The notes under the pieces: model-generated
Seen by the model: only the letters and a program-made list of their open reading frames with translations
The model's database searches: none
What the model was told of the DNA's origin: nothing
Made by a program: the position numbers and the translations under genes
DNA from: REEB95 sp963810055
GTDB taxonomy: Bacteria; Pseudomonadota; Alphaproteobacteria; ATCC43930; CGMCC-115725
Assembly (NCBI GenBank): GCA_963810055.1
Contig: CAWEME010000009.1
Location: 1-64,000 of the forward strand
DNA length: 64,000 nt
Direction of reading: 5' to 3'
Part shown: piece after piece, positions 1 to 8,383 of the stretch
Layout of the letters: each line of letters opens with the position of its first letter
How positions within the stretch are numbered: the stretch's first letter is position 1

Positions 1-224
1 TTTTGCCTACCAATTGGTTCAGTTAGTGTCTCCTCAATCAGAGTGCGGATGGCCTCGACGCGCCAAGCGGTGATTCTGGGCCCGAGCTTTACAGGTTTAG
101 GGAATCGTCCCGATTTGACACCCGCCCACCACGTGGACTTGCCGACTGGGATCGGTCCCGCAGGCGCTAAGATCGAAGAGAGCCGAATGAGTCCATCTTG
201 AGGTAGAGAATTTGAATCCAACAT
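1..224 (-). CDS. AlpA-family (phage-type) DNA-binding regulator, partial at window edge
   Basis: The reverse strand reads an open frame from an ATG at 222-224 and leaves the window after 74 codons without a stop. The protein contains LIRL near residue 13, then GKSTWWAGVKSGRFPKPVKL and ITAWRVEAIRTLIEE, which is the winged-helix/HTH signature of AlpA-like regulators of prophages and integrative elements (MerR-like fold, DNA binding, often controlling excision). It lies on the same strand as the integrase at 933-2168 and the unknown gene between them, as expected for an element cargo module. The C-terminus is off the window. Family call is from motif recognition only. Confidence 0.85.
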   Translation of the reverse strand, partial: MLDSNSLPQDGLIRLSSILAPAGPIPVGKSTWWAGVKSGRFPKPVKLGPRITAWRVEAIRTLIEETLTEPIGRQ

Positions 225-343
225 GAGTCGCCCCTGTTTTGCTGAGTTCGTCTACGTTCACGAACTCGGACTTTCGTACAAAAGCGATTGCTTCTCACCA
301 GGACAAATGGGCGTCGATTTTGTCGGCGACAAACTGAGTACGA

Positions 344-898
344 TTATGTTGGCGATTTTTTCTTTTTACGCGCGAGCCTGAACGCTTCGCCATCTCGTTT
401 TATCTGTTTAAACGTATGCTTCAACAGCACTTTGGGGCTTAGTGGCTGTTTTGCCAGCTTCGGTGCGGTTCGGTGGATCAATACCGCATCGTGTTCATGC
501 TCGACCACTGTGAGGCCATCGATCTCGCCGAGCTTTATAAGCCTCCGCCGCCACTGTTTGATTTGATCGACTTCAACTTGATAACGTTTGGCCACTCTGG
601 TGTATGCCTTGGACGCTGAATAACCGATTTCACGTAATTTTGCAATGTGCTGAAGCGCTTTCAATTCGAGCACGAGAGCTTGGACGGGCCAATCTCCCCA
701 TGACTTCTTATTAGTCTTCAAGAAAATGGGGGGCACTTCACCGCCATCGAGTGCTCGCAAACCATCGATCGCTTCATTCAAAATGCGGATATCTTTTCCG
801 CGATCATATCGCCAATTTTGTAAATTCTCAGTGATCTTGCTGCGTTCGCCCTCAAGATAGGAGCGCAAATCTTCTCTCGTGATTTTCGCAACGGCCAT
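344..898 (-). CDS. Hypothetical cargo protein with HTH-like segment
   Basis: A 184-residue protein if it starts at the ATG at 896-898, which has GGGG about five bases upstream; a GTG two codons earlier is possible. I do not recognise the family. The N-terminal half is charged and helical (ITREDLRSYLEGERSKITEN). Residues around 95-125 (SASKAYTRVAKRYQVEVDQI then KQWRRRLIKLGEIDGL) look like a helix-turn-helix. The C-terminus is lysine-rich (LARKKKKSPT). It sits between the integrase and the AlpA-like regulator on the same strand, so it is probably cargo or an accessory regulator of the integrated element. Its base composition is less GC-rich than the core genes to the right. Confidence 0.6.
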   Translation of the reverse strand: MAVAKITREDLRSYLEGERSKITENLQNWRYDRGKDIRILNEAIDGLRALDGGEVPPIFLKTNKKSWGDWPVQALVLELKALQHIAKLREIGYSASKAYTRVAKRYQVEVDQIKQWRRRLIKLGEIDGLTVVEHEHDAVLIHRTAPKLAKQPLSPKVLLKHTFKQIKRDGEAFRLARKKKKSPT

Positions 899-932
899 GA
901 TCACCCCAATTCACATGGGAGCGTACTAGGTT

Positions 933-2168
933 TTACGCGCCATCGCCCCGAATATTCACGACTTTGCCTATTTTCTGTGGGCTCGCGCAATAGCGGGCCC
1001 ATTCATTCATGAGCCTGCGGCGCTTTTCGAACATATCGCCCCGACGGTATGCGGCCTCGACCTTATTAGCGACAGTATGCGCAAGCGCCATCTCCGCAAG
1101 CTCGGAAGGATAGGAAGTACGTTCTGCGACCCAATCTCGAAAGCTTGAGCGGAAGCCATGTACCGTCAGATCATCACGCCCCATGCGCTTGAGTAAGGAA
1201 AGAATTGCCATGTTGGACAATGGTTCTTCGGGTTTGCCCCCAGGGAAGAGGGAATTACCGTCGCGAAGGTCCTCCATGGATTCGATGATTGCTAGAGCTC
1301 TTGCCGAGATGGGCACCCGATGTGCTTTGCGGCTTTTCATACGATCTGCTGGGATCGTCCAAAGCTTTTGGGCTAGATCTATCTCCCCCCACTGCGCGCC
1401 TATCACTTCCCCCGTGCGCGCGGCGGTTAGGATAAGAAACTCCAAGGCACGTGCTGCTGTACCATTTTGTTTTTGTAGCTCGGCAATGAATGCCCCAATT
1501 TCGGAATAAGGCAGTGCCGCATGGTGCTCGACCCGACGCACCTTCGATGGCCTTGGGAGAAGGTTCTCCAAATGGCCACGCCAACGGGCCGGATTTTCCC
1601 CCTGTCGATAGCCTCGTGCTGACGCCCAATCCAATACGGCTTCAATGCGCCCACGGACGCGACTAGCGGTCTCTGGTTTGGTTGCCCAAATCGGCTCAAT
1701 CACTTTCAAAATCAAGCCTACGTCCACACTCTGTACCGGCAACGAGCCAATCACAGGATAGGCATAGGTCGTCAGGGTATTTTGCCACTGATCGGCATGC
1801 TTGGCATTCTGCCAACTAACCCCATGTGCTTTGATATAGCTGTTGGCTGCGTCCTTAAACGTGATGGCCTTCGCAGCTTCAAGGAGCGCTCGTCTGCGCT
1901 CGGCTTCACGTGCCTCAATTGGGTCCATGCCTTCGCGCTTGAGCTTCCGGCACTCAGCGGCCTTCTCGCGTGCGTCAGCGAGAGACACATCATGCAATGG
2001 ACCCAAACCCATCTCGCGGGAACGCCCGTAAAGTGAGAACCGGAAAATCCACGACCGAGCTCTAGCGTCACTTACCTGCAGATAAAGCCCTCCCCCGTCG
2101 GCATACATGCCGGCCGACTTCATCTTAGATAACCCAATAGATGTCAGACGCCCGATTTGCCGCGGCAT
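933..2168 (-). CDS. P4-type tyrosine-recombinase integrase
   Basis: A 411-residue site-specific recombinase with the usual P4-integrase layout: N-terminal DUF4102-type arm-binding domain (residues about 1-90, with DGGGLYLQVS and GLGPLHDVSLADAREKAAE), a SAM-like core-binding domain (about 105-195) and a catalytic domain. Catalytic residues are visible: Arg in TAARTGEV, the His-x-x-Arg box HGFRSSFRDW, a second His in LAHTVANKVE and the nucleophile Tyr in AAYRRGD. The gene starts 150 bases from the 3' end of tRNA-Ser(CGA) and points away from it, the standard arrangement for an element inserted in a tRNA 3' end. It integrates and excises the element lying to its left, whose other end is outside the window. 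Confidence 0.95.
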   Translation of the reverse strand: MPRQIGRLTSIGLSKMKSAGMYADGGGLYLQVSDARARSWIFRFSLYGRSREMGLGPLHDVSLADAREKAAECRKLKREGMDPIEAREAERRRALLEAAKAITFKDAANSYIKAHGVSWQNAKHADQWQNTLTTYAYPVIGSLPVQSVDVGLILKVIEPIWATKPETASRVRGRIEAVLDWASARGYRQGENPARWRGHLENLLPRPSKVRRVEHHAALPYSEIGAFIAELQKQNGTAARALEFLILTAARTGEVIGAQWGEIDLAQKLWTIPADRMKSRKAHRVPISARALAIIESMEDLRDGNSLFPGGKPEEPLSNMAILSLLKRMGRDDLTVHGFRSSFRDWVAERTSYPSELAEMALAHTVANKVEAAYRRGDMFEKRRRLMNEWARYCASPQKIGKVVNIRGDGA

Positions 2169-2170
2169 AG

Positions 2171-2193
2171 TCTACCCACGTCTCTACCCACGT
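2171..2193. repeat. Tandem 11-bp direct repeats upstream of integrase (candidate arm-type sites)
   Basis: TCTACCCACGT occurs at 2171-2181 and again at 2183-2193, one base apart, directly before the integrase ATG at 2166-2168. Their place between the integrase start and the tRNA 3' end fits arm-type integrase or excisionase binding sites, but this is inference. In the integrase frame each copy contributes a TAG, which excludes a longer integrase N-terminus. Confidence 0.45.
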
Positions 2194-2317
2194 TTCATGT
2201 GTGGATAGTGCCGGGCTTGGTCAAACCTGTCTAGAGAGAAAATAGGACAAAATGCTTTATTTTATAGTGGCTTATTGGACATTAGCGGACCGAGCTGGAT
2301 CACCTCGGATATGGAAA

Positions 2318-2409
<92 letters not shown>

Positions 2410-2521
2410 GTGCTTGGCCCTCAGTCAGGGGCGCGGAGCCTAGCCCAAGCGCCAGCCCGCCCGCAACCCGCCTAACCCCCGGCAATCCCTGGATAAACCC
2501 GCCGAATGGGGCGCAAAACCG

Positions 2522-2549
2522 TTGACAGGAAGCGCTTTGCGGCTATTAT
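2522..2549 (+). promoter_or_regulatory. Sigma-70-type promoter of rplU-rpmA
   Basis: TTGACA at 2522-2527 and TATTAT at 2544-2549 are separated by 16 bases. This is a near-consensus housekeeping promoter about 60 bases upstream of the rplU ATG and pointing toward it. Confidence 0.75.
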
Positions 2550-2556
2550 CGCGCGC

Positions 2557-2578
2557 ACGGACGGCAAAGGCCGTCCGT
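2557..2578 (+). promoter_or_regulatory. rplU leader hairpin
   Basis: A perfect 9-bp stem (ACGGACGGC at 2557-2565 with GCCGTCCGT at 2570-2578) with loop AAAG lies in the expected 5' leader of rplU and is followed by TTCGATTTT. It could be an attenuator or an L21-binding leader structure. No match to a named leader family is claimed. Confidence 0.45.
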
Positions 2579-2607
2579 TCGATTTTCCAGAGCGCAAGAC
2601 GGAACCC

Positions 2608-2925
2608 ATGTACGCTGTCATCCGCACCGGCGGAAAACAATATCGAGTCGCCAAGGACGACGTGATCTTCGTCGAGAAGCTCGCGGCCGAGCCGGGCTCG
2701 TCCGTGACCTTGGACGAGGTGCTGATGGTCGGCGACGAGGGCAAAGAGGCCCAGGCGGGCGCGCCGCTGGTCTCGGGCGCCTCGGTCACCGCCCAGGTGC
2801 TGGAGCAGAAGCTCGACGACAAGGTGCTGGTCTTCAAGAAGAAGCGCCGCCACAATTACCGCCGCAAGCGCGGCCACCGCCAGGCGCTGACCGTGCTGCG
2901 CATCACCGGCATCCGCGCCGGCTGA
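2608..2925 (+). CDS. rplU: 50S ribosomal protein L21
   Basis: A 105-residue protein of usual L21 size. It begins MYAVIRTGGKQYRV, the family signature, and its C-terminal part has the basic stretch FKKKRRHNYRRKRGHRQ used for 23S rRNA contact. The frame is open further upstream, but similarity begins at the ATG at 2608, so that start is chosen. It is the first gene of an rplU-rpmA pair, with the promoter at 2522-2549 and a terminator after rpmA. Confidence 0.97.
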   Translation: MYAVIRTGGKQYRVAKDDVIFVEKLAAEPGSSVTLDEVLMVGDEGKEAQAGAPLVSGASVTAQVLEQKLDDKVLVFKKKRRHNYRRKRGHRQALTVLRITGIRAG

Positions 2926-2941
2926 GCCAAGGAGACAAGCG

Positions 2942-3214
2942 ATGGCGCATAAGAAAGCAGGCGGTTCCTCGCGCAACGGGCGCGATTCCCAGGGCCGCCG
3001 TCTCGGATTGAAGGCCACCGGCGGCGAGATCGTGGTCCCGGGCAACATCCTGGTCCGCCAGCGCGGCACCAAGTTCCATGCCGGCCGCAATGTCGGCATC
3101 GGCCGCGACCATACCCTCTTCGCCCTGACCGAGGGCGCGGTGCAGTTCCACACCACCAGCGGCGGCCGGACATATATCTCCGTCACCCCCGGCCTGCCGG
3201 AGGCCGCGGATTAA
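2942..3214 (+). CDS. rpmA: 50S ribosomal protein L27
   Basis: A 90-residue L27 beginning MAHKKAGGSSRNGRDSQG; the N-terminal tail of this family reaches the peptidyl-transferase centre. It follows rplU by 16 bases with AAGGAG just before the ATG. There is no N-terminal extension needing processing of the Firmicutes kind. The strong terminator at 3249-3277 separates it from obgE. Confidence 0.97.
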   Translation: MAHKKAGGSSRNGRDSQGRRLGLKATGGEIVVPGNILVRQRGTKFHAGRNVGIGRDHTLFALTEGAVQFHTTSGGRTYISVTPGLPEAAD

Positions 3215-3248
3215 CCCCAAATCGCGCGAGACCAAGGCGTGACACGCG

Positions 3249-3277
3249 AAGGGGGAATGTCTGCATTCCCCCTTTTT
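3249..3277 (+). terminator. Rho-independent terminator after rpmA
   Basis: A perfect 11-bp stem (AAGGGGGAATG at 3249-3259, CATTCCCCCTT at 3264-3274) with loop TCTG runs into a T-run at 3273-3277. Outer bases (ACACG/CGTGT) extend the inverted repeat. It ends the ribosomal protein unit 35 bases after the rpmA stop. Confidence 0.85.
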
Positions 3278-3309
3278 CGTGTCCCCGGTCCCGGCCAAGG
3301 CATCCGGTC

Positions 3310-4344
3310 ATGAAATTCCTCGATCAAGCCAAGATCTTCCTCAAGAGCGGCAACGGCGGCCCCGGCGCCGCGAGCTTCCGCCGCGAGAAATTCATCGAGT
3401 TCGGCGGGCCGGACGGCGGCAATGGCGGGCGCGGCGGCGACGTGGTGGTCGAATGCGTCGCCAATCTCAACACCCTGATCGATTACCGCTACCAGCAGCA
3501 TTTCAAGGCGCAAAGCGGCCGCCCCGGCGGAGGCGCCAACCGCTCCGGCGCCGACGGCGAGAGCCTCGTGCTGCGCGTGCCGGCGGGAACCGAAATCCTC
3601 GACGCGGACAACGAAACCGTGCTGCTGGATTTGCGCAAACCCGGCGAGCGCCACGTGCTGTTGAAGGGCGGCGACGGCGGTTTCGGCAACACCCATTACA
3701 AGAGCGCCACCAACCGCGCGCCGCGCCGCGCCGACAAGGGCTGGCCCGGCGAAGAGCGCTGGGTCTGGCTGCACCTCAAGCTGATCGCCGATGCCGGGCT
3801 GGTGGGCCTGCCCAACGCCGGGAAATCGACGCTCTTGGCCGCGGTGTCGAAGGCCAAGCCCAAGATCGCCGACTATCCCTTCACCACCTTGAAGCCGCAA
3901 TTGGGCGTGGTGCGGTCCCACGACGAGGAATTCGTGCTCGCCGATCTGCCCGGGCTGATCGAAGGCGCGAGCGAGGGCGTGGGGCTGGGCCACCGCTTCC
4001 TCGGCCATGTCGAACGCTGCGCCGTGATCCTGCATCTGGTCGACGCGACCCTCGACGACGTGGCGGGCGCCTGGAAGACCATCCGCGGCGAACTCAAGGC
4101 CTACGGCGCCGGTCTCACCCGCAAACCCGAGATCGTCGCGCTCAACAAATCCGACGCGGTCGATCCCAAGGAGATATCGCGCAAGCGCGCCGCGCTGAAA
4201 CGCGCCGGTGCCGGCACTATCGTGGTGATGTCGGGCGTATCGGGCGACGGCGTGCCCGAGGCCATGGCCGCGCTTTTGAAGATCATCCGCAAGGCGCGCA
4301 AGGCGGAGGCGCTTGTCCACCGCGCCAAGGAAGCGGCGTTATGA
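3310..4344 (+). CDS. obgE: GTPase Obg/CgtA, ribosome assembly
   Basis: A 344-residue Obg GTPase that acts in late 50S assembly and growth control. The N-terminal Obg fold (about 1-157) is glycine-rich (NGGPGAASFRREKF, GGDGGFGNTHYKSATNRAPR). The G domain follows with G1 GLPNAGKST, the G3 region DLPGLIEGASEG and G4 NKSD. There is no long C-terminal extension. It is the head of a run in which proB overlaps its stop by four bases (ATGA) and proA overlaps proB in the same way, so translational coupling is likely. Confidence 0.97.
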   Translation: MKFLDQAKIFLKSGNGGPGAASFRREKFIEFGGPDGGNGGRGGDVVVECVANLNTLIDYRYQQHFKAQSGRPGGGANRSGADGESLVLRVPAGTEILDADNETVLLDLRKPGERHVLLKGGDGGFGNTHYKSATNRAPRRADKGWPGEERWVWLHLKLIADAGLVGLPNAGKSTLLAAVSKAKPKIADYPFTTLKPQLGVVRSHDEEFVLADLPGLIEGASEGVGLGHRFLGHVERCAVILHLVDATLDDVAGAWKTIRGELKAYGAGLTRKPEIVALNKSDAVDPKEISRKRAALKRAGAGTIVVMSGVSGDGVPEAMAALLKIIRKARKAEALVHRAKEAAL

Positions 4345-5456
4345 GCCAAACCGTCGCCTCGTCCCGCCGCCTGATCGTCAAGATCGGCTCGTCCCTGCTG
4401 GTCGACGAAGCGACCGGCGAAATCAGGCGCCCCTGGCTCGATGCGCTCATCGAAGATGTCGTCCAGTGCCGGTCACGCGGCCAGCAGGTGCTGATCGTCA
4501 CCTCGGGAGCGGTGGCGGTGGGGCGGCGTCCGCTGGGATTGGCGCAAGGCGCCCTCCGGCTGGAGGAGAAGCAGGCCGCGGCCTCGGCCGGGCAGCTCCG
4601 CCTGGCGCACGCCTATCAGGACGCGGCCGCGCGGCACGGCGTAACCGTGGCGCAGATCCTGCTCACCCCCGACGACACCGAAGCGCGCCGCCGCCACCTG
4701 AACGCGCGCGCGACCATCGAGCAATTGCTGGCGTTGAAGGCGCTGCCGGTCATCAACGAGAACGACACCGTGGCCACCGCCGAAATACGTTTTGGTGATA
4801 ACGACAGATTGGCCGCGCGCGTCGCGCAGATGATCAGCGCCGACACGCTGGTGCTGCTTTCCGACATCGACGGGCTTTATACCTCCGATCCGCGCCGCGA
4901 TCCCAAGGCCAAGCACATCGCGGAACTGCACGAGATCACGCCCGAGATCGACGCCATGGCGGAACGGGCGCCGCCGGGGTCGAGCTCGGGCGGCATGGTG
5001 ACCAAGCTCGCCGCGGCGCGCATCGCGCTCGCCGCCGGCTGCCGCATGGCGATCGCCAAGGGCCAGGACCTCCATCCCCTCGCCGCCATCGATAAGGGCG
5101 CGCGCGTCACCTGGTTCATCCCCTCGGCCGAGCCTTTGACCGCGCGCAAGCGCTGGATCGCGGGCGCGGTCAAGCTTTCGGGCGCGCTGGTGGTGGATGA
5201 CGGCGCGGCGGCGGCCTTGAAGCGCGGCACCAGCCTGCTGCCGGCCGGCGTCTCGCATGTCGAGGGCAGCTTCGAGCGCGGCGACGCGGTGGTGGTGCGT
5301 TCCAAGGACGGCAAGGAGCTGGCGCGCGGCCTGTCGGCCTATTCGAGCGAGGACGCCCGCGCCATCGCCGGCCATAAAAGCGGTGAAATCGAGGCCATCC
5401 TCGGCTACCGTGGCCGCGACGAGATGATTCATCGCGACGATCTGGTGCTGACATGA
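4341..5456 (+). CDS. proB: Glutamate 5-kinase
   Basis: A 371-residue enzyme that phosphorylates L-glutamate to gamma-glutamyl phosphate, the first step of proline synthesis. The amino-acid kinase domain (about 1-255) shows RLIVKIGSSLL at the N-terminus, NENDTVAT and LLSDIDGLYTSDPR. A C-terminal PUA domain (about 275-355) is present, as in full-length bacterial ProB. The start ATG at 4341 overlaps the obgE stop. The next gene is proA, so the two consecutive steps are co-transcribed. Confidence 0.97.
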   Translation: MSQTVASSRRLIVKIGSSLLVDEATGEIRRPWLDALIEDVVQCRSRGQQVLIVTSGAVAVGRRPLGLAQGALRLEEKQAAASAGQLRLAHAYQDAAARHGVTVAQILLTPDDTEARRRHLNARATIEQLLALKALPVINENDTVATAEIRFGDNDRLAARVAQMISADTLVLLSDIDGLYTSDPRRDPKAKHIAELHEITPEIDAMAERAPPGSSSGGMVTKLAAARIALAAGCRMAIAKGQDLHPLAAIDKGARVTWFIPSAEPLTARKRWIAGAVKLSGALVVDDGAAAALKRGTSLLPAGVSHVEGSFERGDAVVVRSKDGKELARGLSAYSSEDARAIAGHKSGEIEAILGYRGRDEMIHRDDLVLT

Positions 5457-6733
5457 CCGTGGCGGAGAGGAAGGCGGAAGCCGGGCTCGAAGCCCAGATG
5501 CGCGGCCTCTGCCAAGCCGCGCGCGCGGCGGCGGAGGCACTCGCCCGCGCCAAGCCCGATGAGCGCAGCGCGGCCTTGAAACACGCGGGCGCCGCGATCC
5601 GCCGTCAGAGCAAAACCATCCTTGCCGCCAACCGGCAGGATCTCGAAGCATCCAAAAGCGCCAAGCTTTCCCCCGCTCTGACCGACCGGCTGATGCTGGA
5701 CGAGCAACGCGTCGATTCCATGGCCAAGGGTCTCGAGGACGTGGCGGCCTTGCCCGACCCGGTCGGCACGGTGCTGGCCGAATGGAAACGGCCCAACGGG
5801 CTCCTCATTTCGCGCGTGCGCGTGCCGCTGGGCGTCATCGGCATCATCTATGAATCGCGCCCCAACGTGACGGCGGACGCCGGGGGCCTGTGCATCCGCG
5901 CCGGCAACGCCGCAATCCTGCGCGGCGGCTCGGAAAGCTTCCATTCCTCGCAGGCGATCGTGGCTTGCCTCGAAGCCGGGCTCGAAGAAGCCGGACTGCC
6001 CAAGGCGGCGGTGCAGCTGGTGCCTACCACCGACCGCGCCGCCGTCGGCATGATGCTGACCAGCGATTTGATCGACGTCATCGTGCCGCGCGGCGGGCGC
6101 TCGCTGATCGAGCGGGTGCAGCGCGAAAGCCGCTTGCCGGTGATCGCGCATCTCGAAGGCGTGTGCCACGTCTATGTCGACGCCAAGGCCGACCCGGAGA
6201 AGGCGCGCAGGATCGTGCTGAACGCCAAGATGCGGCGCACCGGCGTATGCGGCGCCGCCGAGACCTTGCTGGTCGACCGCGCCGTCGCCAAGCAGATGCT
6301 GCCGCCCATCCTGGCCGATTTGCACCAAGCGGGCTGCGAGATCAGGGGCGACGAGGCCGTGCGCGCGCTCGATAAACGGGCCAAGCCCGCCACCGAGAAG
6401 GACTGGTTCACCGAATATCTCGACGCCATCCTGGCGGTGAAGGTGGTGGACGGGCTGGACGACGCCATCCGCCATATCAACCATTACGGCTCGCACCACA
6501 CCGACGCGATCGTGACCGAGGACAAGGCAGCGGCCGAGCGTTTCCTCGACCGGGTCGACAGCGCCATCGTGCTCTTGAACGCCTCGACCCAGTTCGCCGA
6601 CGGCGGCGAGTTCGGCATGGGCGCCGAGATCGGCATTTCCACCGGAAGGCTGCCCCCGCGCGGGCCGGTCGGCGCCGAACAGCTCACCAGCTTCAAATAT
6701 GTCGTGCGCGGCGACGGCCAGGTGCGCCCCTGA
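5453..6733 (+). CDS. proA: Gamma-glutamyl phosphate reductase
   Basis: A 426-residue aldehyde-dehydrogenase-fold enzyme that reduces gamma-glutamyl phosphate with NADPH to glutamate semialdehyde. The catalytic Cys lies in MRRTGVCGAAETLL. Other family motifs are IYESRPNVTADAGGLCIRAG and EFGMGAEIGISTGRLPPRGP. Length is normal. The ATG at 5453 overlaps the proB stop (ATGA), giving a coupled proB-proA pair. Confidence 0.97.
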   Translation: MTVAERKAEAGLEAQMRGLCQAARAAAEALARAKPDERSAALKHAGAAIRRQSKTILAANRQDLEASKSAKLSPALTDRLMLDEQRVDSMAKGLEDVAALPDPVGTVLAEWKRPNGLLISRVRVPLGVIGIIYESRPNVTADAGGLCIRAGNAAILRGGSESFHSSQAIVACLEAGLEEAGLPKAAVQLVPTTDRAAVGMMLTSDLIDVIVPRGGRSLIERVQRESRLPVIAHLEGVCHVYVDAKADPEKARRIVLNAKMRRTGVCGAAETLLVDRAVAKQMLPPILADLHQAGCEIRGDEAVRALDKRAKPATEKDWFTEYLDAILAVKVVDGLDDAIRHINHYGSHHTDAIVTEDKAAAERFLDRVDSAIVLLNASTQFADGGEFGMGAEIGISTGRLPPRGPVGAEQLTSFKYVVRGDGQVRP

Positions 6734-7440
6734 ACCCTCGCGCGCTTGGCATCGGCAAGCCGCCGCCGCGCTATGTCGGCCTGTTGGGCGGCTCCTTCAA
6801 CCCCGCCCATGACGGCCACCGCCATGTCAGCATCGAGGCGCTGAAACGCCTCAAGCTCGACGAGGTGTGGTGGCTGGTGGCCATGCAGAACCCGCTGAAG
6901 CCGGTCAAGGGCATGGCGCCCTTTGAGGCGCGGCTTAAGAACGCCGCTTCGTTCGCTCGCCACCCGCGCATCCGCGTGCTCGACCTCGAAACCCGGCTGG
7001 GCACGCATTACACCATCAATACGGTCGAGGCGCTCTCATCCGTTTTCCCGCGCACGCGTTTCGTCTGGCTGATGGGCGCCGACAATCTGGCGCAGATCAG
7101 GCATTGGAAGCGTTGGCGCGATATCTACGCCACGGTGCCGATCGCCGTCCTGGCGCGGCCGGGCTTTTGCCGCGCGGCGCTGGCCGAACTCGCCGCCAAG
7201 CGTTTCGCCCGTGCGCGGCTCCACGCGAGCGCCGCGCGCGGCCTGGCGCGGATGAAGCCGCCGGCCTGGGTTTTCCTCTGGGCCAAATACGATTCGAGCT
7301 CGGCCACCGAGCTGCGCGCCGAGCGCAAGCAGCCGGCGCCCCAGTCGTCAAAGAACGGGCCGCCAAAGCCAAAGCGTCAAGAAAAGGCAAAGAAAACGAC
7401 CAAATCCATGCGTAAACAGTCCAGGAAAAAGAAAGGGTAA
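6730..7440 (+). CDS. nadD: Nicotinate-nucleotide adenylyltransferase, non-ATG start
   Basis: Converts nicotinate mononucleotide plus ATP to deamido-NAD. The nucleotidyltransferase signature GGSFNPAHDGH is at the N-terminus, and SSATELRA, the usual ISSTEIR-like motif, is near the C-terminus. The first common start in frame is a TTG at 6784, but that cuts off YVGL, part of the first beta strand. The frame stays open upstream, and a CTG at 6730 overlaps the proA stop (CTGA) with AGGTG five bases before it, so I prefer 6730. After the last motif there is a lysine- and proline-rich tail of about 40 residues ending RKQSRKKKG, which is longer than typical NadD. Confidence 0.85.
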   Translation: MNPRALGIGKPPPRYVGLLGGSFNPAHDGHRHVSIEALKRLKLDEVWWLVAMQNPLKPVKGMAPFEARLKNAASFARHPRIRVLDLETRLGTHYTINTVEALSSVFPRTRFVWLMGADNLAQIRHWKRWRDIYATVPIAVLARPGFCRAALAELAAKRFARARLHASAARGLARMKPPAWVFLWAKYDSSSATELRAERKQPAPQSSKNGPPKPKRQEKAKKTTKSMRKQSRKKKG

Positions 7441-7538
7441 CCGCCATACCGAGTCTCAAAACTGCCAAAGCCAAGCCAAGAAAATCAAGCCCGCCCGCCG
7501 CCCGGAAAAAACCGGCCGCCGCCCCCGTCCAGGCGCTG

Positions 7539-7868
7539 TTGAAGCTGATCGAAACCACGCTCGCGGACGGCCAGGCCGAAACGCCGGTGGTGATCGATCT
7601 GCGCGGCAAGTCGAGCATCGCCGACTACATGCTGATCGCCAGCGGGCGCTCGCAGCGCCACTTGGCGGCGCTGGCCGAAAGGCTGCTCGAGGCGCTCCGG
7701 GCGCAGCACCGCCGCGCCTCGGCCGAAGGGCTGCCGCACAGCGATTGGGTGCTGATCAACGCCGGCGATATCGTCGTTCACCTCTTCCGCCCCGAGAGCC
7801 GTACTCGATACAACCTCGAGAAGATGTGGGGCGAGGAATTCGGAGATCCCGCCGCGGCGGGAGGCTGA
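7539..7868 (+). CDS. rsfS: Ribosomal silencing factor RsfS (YbeB/Iojap)
   Basis: About 109 residues. RsfS binds L14 and blocks subunit joining when nutrients are low. Family motifs are VIDLRGKSSIADYMLIASGRS and the C-terminal segment DWVLINAGDIVVHLFRPE followed by YNLEKMW. No ATG or GTG is available; the TTG at 7539 is the first usual start codon. The frame is open back to 7416 through a lysine/alanine/proline-rich stretch without a standard start, so an upstream rare start cannot be excluded. It lies between nadD and rlmH, a common order. Confidence 0.9.
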   Translation: MKLIETTLADGQAETPVVIDLRGKSSIADYMLIASGRSQRHLAALAERLLEALRAQHRRASAEGLPHSDWVLINAGDIVVHLFRPESRTRYNLEKMWGEEFGDPAAAGG

Positions 7869-7874
7869 ACGCGC

Positions 7875-8333
7875 TTGCGCATCGCCATCGTCGCCGTGGG
7901 CAAGCTCAAGGCGGGCCCGCTCAAAGACCTCGAACGGCATTACGCCGGGCGCATCTCCTGGAAGTTGAGGATTTTCGAGGTGGTCGAGAAACGCAAGCTG
8001 CCCCCCGCCGAGCTGAAGGACCGCGAAGGCGAATTGCTGCTCGAGGCATCACCGAAGGATGCGGTCGTGGTGGCGCTGGACGAGCGCGGCAATGCGCTTT
8101 CGAGCATGGAATTCGCCCGGCGCCTCGGCCAATGGCGCGACGGCGGCGCGCGCGATCTGGCCTTCCTCATCGGCGGCGCCGAGGGCTTGAGCGAAAGGGT
8201 CAAGCGCCGCGCCGCGCTGGTGCTGTCCCTGGGGCCCGCGACCTGGCCGCATTTCCTGGCGCGCGGCATGCTGCTGGAGCAGATCTACCGCGCCGAAACC
8301 CTGCTCGCAGGCCACCCCTATCACAGGGAATAA
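7875..8333 (+). CDS. rlmH: 23S rRNA (pseudouridine1915-N3)-methyltransferase
   Basis: A 152-residue SPOUT-class methyltransferase that modifies position 1915 of helix 69 in 23S rRNA. Motifs are FLIGGAEGLS for SAM binding, WPHFLARGMLLEQIYRA, and the C-terminal HPYHRE. The start is TTG at 7875 (MRIAIVAVGKLKAGPL), six bases after the rsfS stop. The rsfS-rlmH pairing is conserved in many bacteria. Confidence 0.95.
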   Translation: MRIAIVAVGKLKAGPLKDLERHYAGRISWKLRIFEVVEKRKLPPAELKDREGELLLEASPKDAVVVALDERGNALSSMEFARRLGQWRDGGARDLAFLIGGAEGLSERVKRRAALVLSLGPATWPHFLARGMLLEQIYRAETLLAGHPYHRE

Positions 8334-8383
8334 CGGGGCGGCGCCCCCTACCCTTCGCGCGGCCCATCCTTTATATAAACCCC

